A DNA stretch of 64,000 bases, taken from NCBI GenBank assembly GCA_037178855.1, contig JASJZC010000006.1, forward strand, positions 6,138,001-6,202,000, in the 5' to 3' direction. Under the pieces are notes generated by a model, which did not search any database, was not told where the DNA came from, and saw only the letters and a program-made list of their open reading frames with translations. Each line of letters starts with the position of its first letter. Positions within the stretch are counted from its first letter, which is position 1. The position numbers were made by a program, and so were the translations under genes. The stretch is from Oscheius sp. JU75 (Eukaryota > Nematoda > Chromadorea > Rhabditida > Rhabditidae). Positions 56,372 through 64,000 of this stretch are shown in pieces.

Positions 56372-59300
56372 TTAGACGAACCCGAAGTTTTTGGCCTTGA
56401 TAGCGAGCTGCAGCTTGGCACGAAGCAGCTTCTTGGACGAATAGAGAGGCACATAGAGACGACTGATGCACGTGTTGGCTGTCGGAAGGAAGACATCATC
56501 GGGAGGACGAACCATGACCGTGGGATGCAGCTGGAGAGCTTCTGGTGTCGTTGGCAGAGACGGAGCGCCGGTCCAGAAGAATATCAGCTCCTGGAAGAAA
56601 GTAACATGGGTTAGTTCTTCGAAGTGATAGGGAAAAGAGTAATCTTTTACCTGCTTCTCAGTAGGAGACAGACTGTCGACAACTGCCCAGAACCACGTCT
56701 TGAATTTTTCCAGAGTCTCAGCGGGAGCATGTGACTCGTCGGAGAAGGTGGTCACCGCTTGAAGAGTACTAATAGAGACCTGAATGAGATCGATTTACAA
56801 AAAATGGTACAAAAAAACTACCGAATCAGAGCCGCAAAGAAGCAGACGGAAGTCTTCAGGGGACAGTCCGTCAAGGGCTTCTATAGGAATCACATCGGTT
56901 ATTCCGGAACGAATGGCTTCGTAGCAATGAACCTGGTCAGTTCCGAGCATCTTTGCCTCAGCGTACTTGTAGGCGTACTCGATAATGTTGTCCGAGGTGA
57001 CGAGGATGTTTTCTCCGTTCTCTTTCAGAGGCACCGTCTTGTGGCTAGTTTTACCATCAGCTTCTTCGACCGTAACATTGGCGGTGAAGTACATTTCGAG
57101 ATGGCTCAAATCCTGGTCCGAGGTGATCAGTTGGCGGAGCGACTCCCAGAACTGAAAATAGTATTGCGAACAGTCAAAATAGTGAAATTACAGTAGGATC
57201 GTAAAATTGGAGATCGAGCCAACGGAGAGGACGGCCAAGGATGTGCTTCAAGACGTGACGAGCCAACTTCAGAGGGAAGAGTTCTCCTTGAGACAGGCAC
57301 AGACCGATGATACTTAAAAGGTTCTATTTTAGGCAGTTTTCAAGAGGAAAACAAACCGTCCAACGTTGAGAAAAGCATTCAATCGCATTGGGGACATCTT
57401 GCCAGGCACGGGACTGAAAAGACCACGGCTGTGGGTACGAGCGAAGAGAGGAGCATCGTCAGTGGTCGGATATGTGGTTATGTCTTCCCGTTTACAGCGC
57501 TTCTCCTGTGAATCGGAGAGTAGAGCCAAATCGGAAGGCTTGCCGACTTTCAACAGAAGAGAAATTGCATCGTCCATGTATTGCCTAAACAATTGTTCAG
57601 ATGAACACAAAAAATAGCTTACTTGAACAACTCGGGACTAGAAAGACAGTGCATAACGGCACTACAGGGCAAGTCGACGAACATTCCAGCTAATCGGGCT
57701 GCTGCACTAGGTCGAGTCTGCTTGATTCGAGTGTAAATGGCCTCAGCAATAGGAAGACGTTCGCGAGTAATCTGCTCGGTGACGCGTTCGGATTTGAAAG
57801 CCCCTTGACTGAAACGCTGTTCAGCTCCAACGACATCTTCTGGAGTGTAAGGCTCGGCATCTACGGGCAAAGTAAGTCTCCTGGAAATTGGTATATTTAA
57901 AACCTCTTAGAAAAGCAAAAACTCACTTGCTAGGACGTTTTCTGCTCAAGATGGCATTGGCTCGATCACGCATGACAGCGACCCGATATGAGCTACCATG
58001 ACGCGTTCCAGAGCTCGGCAGATTGTTGAAGGATATAGTCTGGTTTCCGAAGAGATAGTCGTCAGAGTCTCCCCAGCCAAGATTCTCGAAGGGAAATTTG
58101 TTCGTGCTCTCGAGGGCCTCGGCGAGGGCAGTGTAGAAACTTCTAGCTACCCCAGTTCCTTCTCCTGGCTCGTCGTGGAAACGGACTTTAACCTGAAAGA
58201 AAGGAGCAGTTACGGAACAAGATAATTCTTTACTCTTCCACTTCCGAGAGGAAGAACATTAGAGGCGGAAGGATCCTCGCGAGTCTTAGGCGTATTGAGT
58301 CGACGAACATACGTCTGATTCAGCTGGAAGAAGGCGTCACGGATCAACTGGATGCTATCGCGATGAACCTGAAAAAGCGGATCGGAAATACACGACGAAA
58401 ATGAAGTCTCACCTCGAAGGCGATGTCACGAGTCTGTTTCGCGCGCAAGTTGTCCATGACCTTGCGGAACATGCTCTGTCTGACGGGGAACTTAGCCACT
58501 TCCGAGAGAAGATGATCCATGCCGACTTCTCCTCCATATGCAGTCATGAGTTCCTGATGACATTCTTTGGCAATGAACTGGCAGACATTCTTCCAACGGG
58601 ACAAGGCCTCATTGTGATGACTGCTGTTGACTTCTTTTAGCTCAGCGCGAACGTCTTCCAAGGTGATTTTGTCCATGCCAATTGGCGGCTTGATGTCCAT
58701 CTCGACATGCTCCATCTCCACGTCCTGATCATATTCGATCATCTCTCCGGCGAAGCTAGTATCCAGTGGCTCCATCAGACCCTTCTCCAAGGTGGCCAGA
58801 TTCATGTTCATCACATTTGAGACGCCATTCTGATGGTTAATCTGAAACACTTACATTGAATTCAAAAGATTTTAAAACGAACCGCGAGATAATCGTTCCA
58901 CTTATGGCTAGGAGGAGGAGGAGCGAAGAGAGCAGTCTGATCAGAGTCTGGTGCGAGCAGATGGCATTTTTCGGCTAGCGGAACCTTGCCATTGATCTTG
59001 TCCAACGTGTTCCAGGCATCGGTAAGCGAAGATCCGGGGAAGCACATCGAATTACTGCGTTGGAAGAAGCGACTGACGGTACTTCTGTGACTAGCCTGCT
59101 CAGACTGTTCCTGCTCCAAAAACTGGGCTCTGCTGTCTTTCAGTGTCTTGTTGTAGCTGAGATAGGCATCGAAAACAAAGACCAGTGAACGCAGGACCTG
59201 AACCATTAGCTTGTGAATTCAAATAAAGAAACTCACATCAACATCAACGAGCGGATAATCGTCCCCAGCCTCATTTTGCTGGCTTCGCATCGTGGCAATA

Positions 59301-62300
59301 ATGTAATCCATGGAGTCCTTTTTTGTATTAGTCTTCTCGAGATGGGCATCGTCGGCCTTTTTCGTGGTATCCTTCTTTTTCTGCTGCTTCGGCTTCATGT
59401 CAGCTCCGGCCAACATAATGGCGTTTCCAAAACGAAGCTGGGCTTCCATCTTGTCCAAGACCACGTACATCCAGTTCCAGACGTTTTGAAGGCGAACGAA
59501 AATACGCTGCTGTAATGTACAGAATGCAAGTGCTGGTTGAACAAAGCGAACCGTGATTTCAATAACGTCTTCGTTATTCCAGTTCAGAGCATCCAGACTC
59601 TCGTTTCCTTTTTTCTCGTTGAAGACAGTCAGAAGGTCGCAGAAGACACGCATGGTGAAAGAGAAAGCAAGCGAGAGCTGGTTCGAAGTCTGCAACAGCA
59701 CTATTAGAACTGTAAGAAAGGCTTCTTACCTGAGAAATAGAGGGAGTGAGATCAGAAGACGTTTTCTTGGTCTGTTCAGCTGGTGAACTGCCACTTCCCG
59801 AATTGACTTGAGACGAGGGCGGAGCTCGAGTTTGAGTAGTTCCCGGAGCCGAAGTACGCTCGTCTGTGTCTTCGTCCGTATCCAGAATTCCATTGCGTCC
59901 ACGAGTAGTCCAAGTCAAGGTTGAAGAACGAGGCGCAATTCTTCTTTCGTCTGTAGGACGACTAGTTCCCAGAGCCGCTGCCGTAGTAGAAGTAGTGGCA
60001 GCTGCTCGTCTTCTTAGAGTCTGGAGTTCTTCTTCGGTACGATCCAGTTCAGCTTGAAGATCGGCAGCTTGGGCGGCAACTGCAGCTTCGTTGTTATCGG
60101 TGGAGGAATCTTCTGAATGGGTAGCATCACGAGCATTGTCATCTTCGGCAGCCGGAGCCGCCGGAATTTCGCGTCTTTCCACATCATCCATCTCGTCATC
60201 ATGATCTTCTCGGGCAGCTTGTCCGTTGGCAGGAGGATCTGAAAACATGCTTGAATCAGAAAATGACTCAAAACTACATTCAGTGATGCTAGAAGGCTCG
60301 TGCTCTTCGGCATCCTCGAAATTCTCATTATCCGGATCTTCGGAAGTCTCGCCGAAACGCTCGTCATCTTCCTCGGTATCCTCCTCGTCAATTTCATCGT
60401 CAACCATTACGTGGCCTTCGACTCCATCGTCGGATTCCGAACCAGTTGATGAACTCTCGCCGTCAGACACATCGTCCTCGAAGACTACGGCTGTGGCATT
60501 CTTGCGCCGGTTTCCTTCCGAGACTGAAAGTTTTTTTTTTTTAATGAATACCAACGTACTACCCGAAGCAACAGAGACGAGGTCTGTCCCCGACTGACTG
60601 TCGTGTCTTCTCGAAGACGGTGGCTCATCACCGTCGCTGTCGTCGCTATCGTCCGAGAACTGTCTGGCAGTCATCTCTTCGTCATCGCCACCTTCCGTAT
60701 CTCTTCTGCTCGACTTTCTCTTCCTCTGAGGCTTGTCCTTATTCTCATCCAGTTTCGTCAGGAGAGTAGTGAGATCGTACTCATTGTTCAAGAACTTTTC
60801 CAGGGTCTGAAAGGAGATCATCAAACCACAAAAGGGAAATTTACCTCAAGAGGGTCAGCATTATGATGCGTGAGTTGAATGCTGATAGAAGGACGCATGA
60901 TCCCGAAACGGACGGGAGCCAACATGGTATCGGCCAGAGAGGCAGCCTGTTCGACGGCATAGGGGCAGAGACGCATGAGGACTTCACGACAACGTAGGAT
61001 CACGTTGGTCAATGCCATCTGTTTCGTCTCTTTGCCATTCTCGCCAGGGGGACGAACGATTTGGAAGAGACCGCTAACACTGATGGCAGCGATTCTACTA
61101 CGCGCTTCTGGTACAGGAGCGGCGGCTAAATAAAAGCTATTGCAAAGTAGAAAGCAGGGCATACTGTAAGGGCTCTTTCCTTTGATTCCAATAGCAGCGG
61201 CAGTGGGAGACATGAGCATCAAGAGTACGTAGATGCGAAGAACACTGCGCACGAAACGGGCCACATTGCTTTCAAACTGAGCATCTTCTTTGCCCTCCGA
61301 CTTGGCGTTTCTGATAATGCAGTCGATGACGTGGTTAAGAACCTGAATACATTAACGAATGATACAAACAAGGGAGAACAAACCGTGTCGTCGCATTTCG
61401 AGAGTATTATGAAGAGAAACTTGTCAAGATGAGTCGATCCGTTTTGTGAATTGAGGCAGAGGACGTCCTCATGAGAAGGAGGGAGGCTTTCAACTTGACG
61501 ACATCCGACTTCAATCAGACTCTTCATGACGGGCCATTCGGACAGGCAGACTTCTATGGCGAATTTGGCAAACTTTGGAGGCTCGAGGTCGTGTTCCGGC
61601 ATCGTGGCTGGATCGGCGGCACTCTGTCCAGCATTCTGAACAGCGGGTCTTCTTCTCTTGCTCGTGTGCGACTGTTCGGCCAATTGACGTCCAAGAGTAC
61701 GGGCTAGGAAGAGCATCAGATGTTCGCCTTTTCCATTCAACTGCTTGTAGAGAGTCGTTTTGTTGACGAGTTCCTTCAGCAGAGCTTCGCGCTTGTCTTG
61801 ATTTCCGGCGATGAGAGCCTTGCAAGGACACTTCTCCCAGCAGTCACAGTAGGCAGTCGGGGACGTCTTCTTCAGCTTGCAGTCGTGATTACGATGGCAG
61901 GTGTAGGCACATTCAGTGCAGCAGCACAGCGTTCCCGTCAGTCCGCAGGTACGACATTCGAAAATGTCCTGCAAAATGGAAGGTAGAGCAGCATGAACAG
62001 AATTCTAACCTGATTGATATGTTCTTCTCCAGTCCAGGTGAATGAACATGTATCGTTGTAACAGAGAATGAAGAGCGGATTGTCGTCGTGTCTGCTGCCG
62101 TGAGGATAGATCAACTTCTGGATAGGATACGCCTCCTGATTCTGAAACCTCTATTAGATGAGAAAAGACGAATATTTACCGCATTCGGGGAGAAGCAGAG
62201 TTGTTTGATGACTGCCCAGATCTCCGTGGCAGCTGCGAATGCCTTGATGTTGAGAGCGGTTTGGAATGGTGTCAATCCGTTATTGTCACGATGAATGAGC

Positions 62301-64000
62301 ATTTGGAAGAGGATTGGAGCCATGACGGGATGATTGATGAGAACCGTGACCATATCAATGGCATTCTTCTGACGTTCTTTCGGATCCGAGACGACACCTT
62401 CAATTTTGTTCTCTACCACTGGCATATCTTGAGAGTTTTCCTTCGGCGGGTCAGGCGATTGCACGGCTGGAAATTGCAATGATTACAACTAGGAACACGA
62501 AAAAAAAGAATACCATTTTCCTGAATAGGAGCAGCTTGAATGACCGAAGGCTCCTCTGCTCTCAGCTCGCCTCTTGTAGCACGGATCAGTCTCTGCCAAC
62601 GCTGATCAAGTTCGCGGGCCTCCTCACGAGCTCCCCTAGTCTCTTCTTCCCGCAGGCGAATTCCATGGGTTGTGCCAGGATCAGCATCATCCTTGTTCTT
62701 AGTAGCAATTGAGAGACGGACGGCAGTGTGGATAAGATTGCAGCCCGAGTCGGAACGTTCACTGAGAAGCATGGCTTGCACCATGGCTTTGTCTTCACAT
62801 TTGTTGTAGGCGTCGAGACCAGCTTTCAATTTCTCAGTATCACAGAAAAGAATGAGCTGCGAAAGACTGAGCAGTTCCTTTTCAGCTGCAGATTGAAGTG
62901 GTCCTGTGATAGCCACGAGCGATAGCTTCTTCTTCGGCGACAACTTGCCAAACTCGGGCTCATCGTTCTCAATCGTGAATCCGAAATGACGAATTTGGGG
63001 TAGATTTAGAGATTGCGACTCTCGGAATCCCATGACATCATCACGAACCAGCGGATGGACAGCGCCGTTTCCATCTCGAAGCAGCAGAAGACTGTCCTCT
63101 CCATAGTTGACAAGGCTCGGCAACTCTCCATTGTGTCCATAAAGCGAGGGAGGGAAGACGGGCAGGAGATGCTCGGAGAGGAGTTTCCCATCAATCGAGC
63201 TACGGGTGATGTATAACTTGCCGCGCTTCTCCGTGAGAGCTCGAATGCCTGAAAAAGGTTTGCCCAATCAAAAAGAGTAGCACAAACCTGTTGACTCGGC
63301 TACAGCTGAGATAATCTTTCTGTGAGTCGTTCCCGAGAAGACAAACTTCAGTGGCTCCTTTTGCATAACTCTAGGGCTTCTGGCGCTCTTGTTTTTCGGC
63401 GATATCAAACACAACTCGTCTTTTCTCATAATTCTGATCTTTCCGGTCTGAAGACCCAATATTACACATATAGACGAAGTAAAACGAACATTGGAGGTTC
63501 CGTTATCTTTAGCGGTGACAGTGCTGCTGAGCGAGGAGGCGTAGGTGAGATCCTGCTTTCCGGGAGTGAAGATGACACTGGCAAAGGCTCCGTCGACGAC
63601 TTGAACTGTGGCCACGTCCTGGGTTTGCTGTTCGTGAATCCAGATGACATCGCAGACTCCCCAGACTTCCTCCTTGAAGGGCGGCTTCTCGAAGACCTCG
63701 GCGCTCGGGCGTCTTTTTCGACTTCCGCCTAAATAAAGAAATAATTCTGCTCAGCACAAGCCAAGGCAGAATTCATCTAGCTGAGACCAGATGAATTGGT
63801 AAGTGAGGGCACAAGGGACAGTGCAAACAGGCATGCTTTTAGATGAGGTTATGATAAAACAAGCAAAAAAGCACAACTGCGCCCCTGTGCATCTCAAACA
63901 GCTCATTCACCAATTCACCTGGCTTAGCAATTGATTTTGAAGTAGCACCTTCTGCCACATCTGGAGTGTCGACATCGTACTGATTGGGCTCAAGAACACG
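56372..64000 (-). CDS. UBR5: UBR5/hyd-type HECT E3 ubiquitin ligase (5' end outside window)
   Basis: UBR5 (Drosophila hyd) is a large nuclear and cytoplasmic E3 that recognises N-degrons and builds ubiquitin chains. Reading the minus strand from the window edge: a beta-propeller-like region (about 62.5-64.0 kb), [20 protein letters not shown], and the UBR zinc box (about 61.75-61.97 kb: [40 protein letters not shown]). Then a helical part, a long acidic Ser/Glu-rich block (60.1-60.5 kb), and the helical segment [20 protein letters not shown]. The MLLE peptide-binding domain is at 57.6-57.8 kb ([20 protein letters not shown]), inserted near the start of the HECT domain as in UBR5. The HECT lobe has [20 protein letters not shown] and [18 protein letters not shown]; the catalytic cysteine is in [20 protein letters not shown], and the end is IKAKNFGFV-stop at 56372. 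All signature blocks are intact. Confidence 0.96.

Overview
This is nuclear DNA of a multicellular animal, most likely a nematode. Genes are split by very short introns, many of them 36-50 nt, with 3' splice sites of the TTTCAG type. Almost every gene has an unpaired TTTCAG-like acceptor directly before its start codon, as expected for spliced-leader trans-splicing. Two small genes on the minus strand are only about 53 nt apart, like an operon. The protein set is ordinary metazoan housekeeping plus an HNF4-like nuclear receptor and a GMEB/SAND factor. I did not identify the species. All gene models were spliced by eye from reading frames and splice consensus.

Layout. 1-1087 (-): SURF1, cut by the window edge, divergent from a Nudix ADP-sugar pyrophosphatase (1434-2659, +). 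4.1-4.98 kb (+): a coding region with interrupted frames. 5087-6568 (-): an HNF4-like nuclear receptor. 9.4-11.5 kb (-): two related units of an unrecognised gene, one with a stop inside its frame, next to a duplicated non-coding segment (11.6-12.6 kb). 15722-17706 (+): a SAND-domain (GMEB-like) factor. 18768-25252 (+): hnRNP U-like RNA-binding protein. 26.1-27.1 kb (-): a candidate two-gene operon with a membrane protein. 27.6-28.2 kb (-): a small hypothetical gene. 29805-32912 (+): a GLYAT-like N-acyltransferase. 33678-35028 (+): the ESCRT-I subunit MVB12. 35.0-40.35 kb: gene-poor. 40355-41399 (+): a Ras-fold protein with degraded nucleotide-binding motifs and a CAAX box. 42637-44008 (+): a RING protein. 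46304-49335 (+): a single-pass EGF protein. 49.6-50.3 kb: a broken mariner transposon. 51173-52352 (+): TFIIB, tail to tail with a secreted protein (52463-55245, -). 56372-64000 (-): the UBR5 E3 ubiquitin ligase, whose 5' end lies beyond the window.

The genes do not form one pathway. Several touch gene expression (TFIIB, SAND factor, nuclear receptor, hnRNP U) or ubiquitin and membrane traffic (UBR5, RING protein, MVB12). I saw no viral genome, CRISPR array or tRNA. The most unusual items are the prenylated Ras-like pseudoGTPase, the RING with Asp at a zinc-ligand position, the operon-like pair, and the decaying tandem units at 9.4-11.5 kb.
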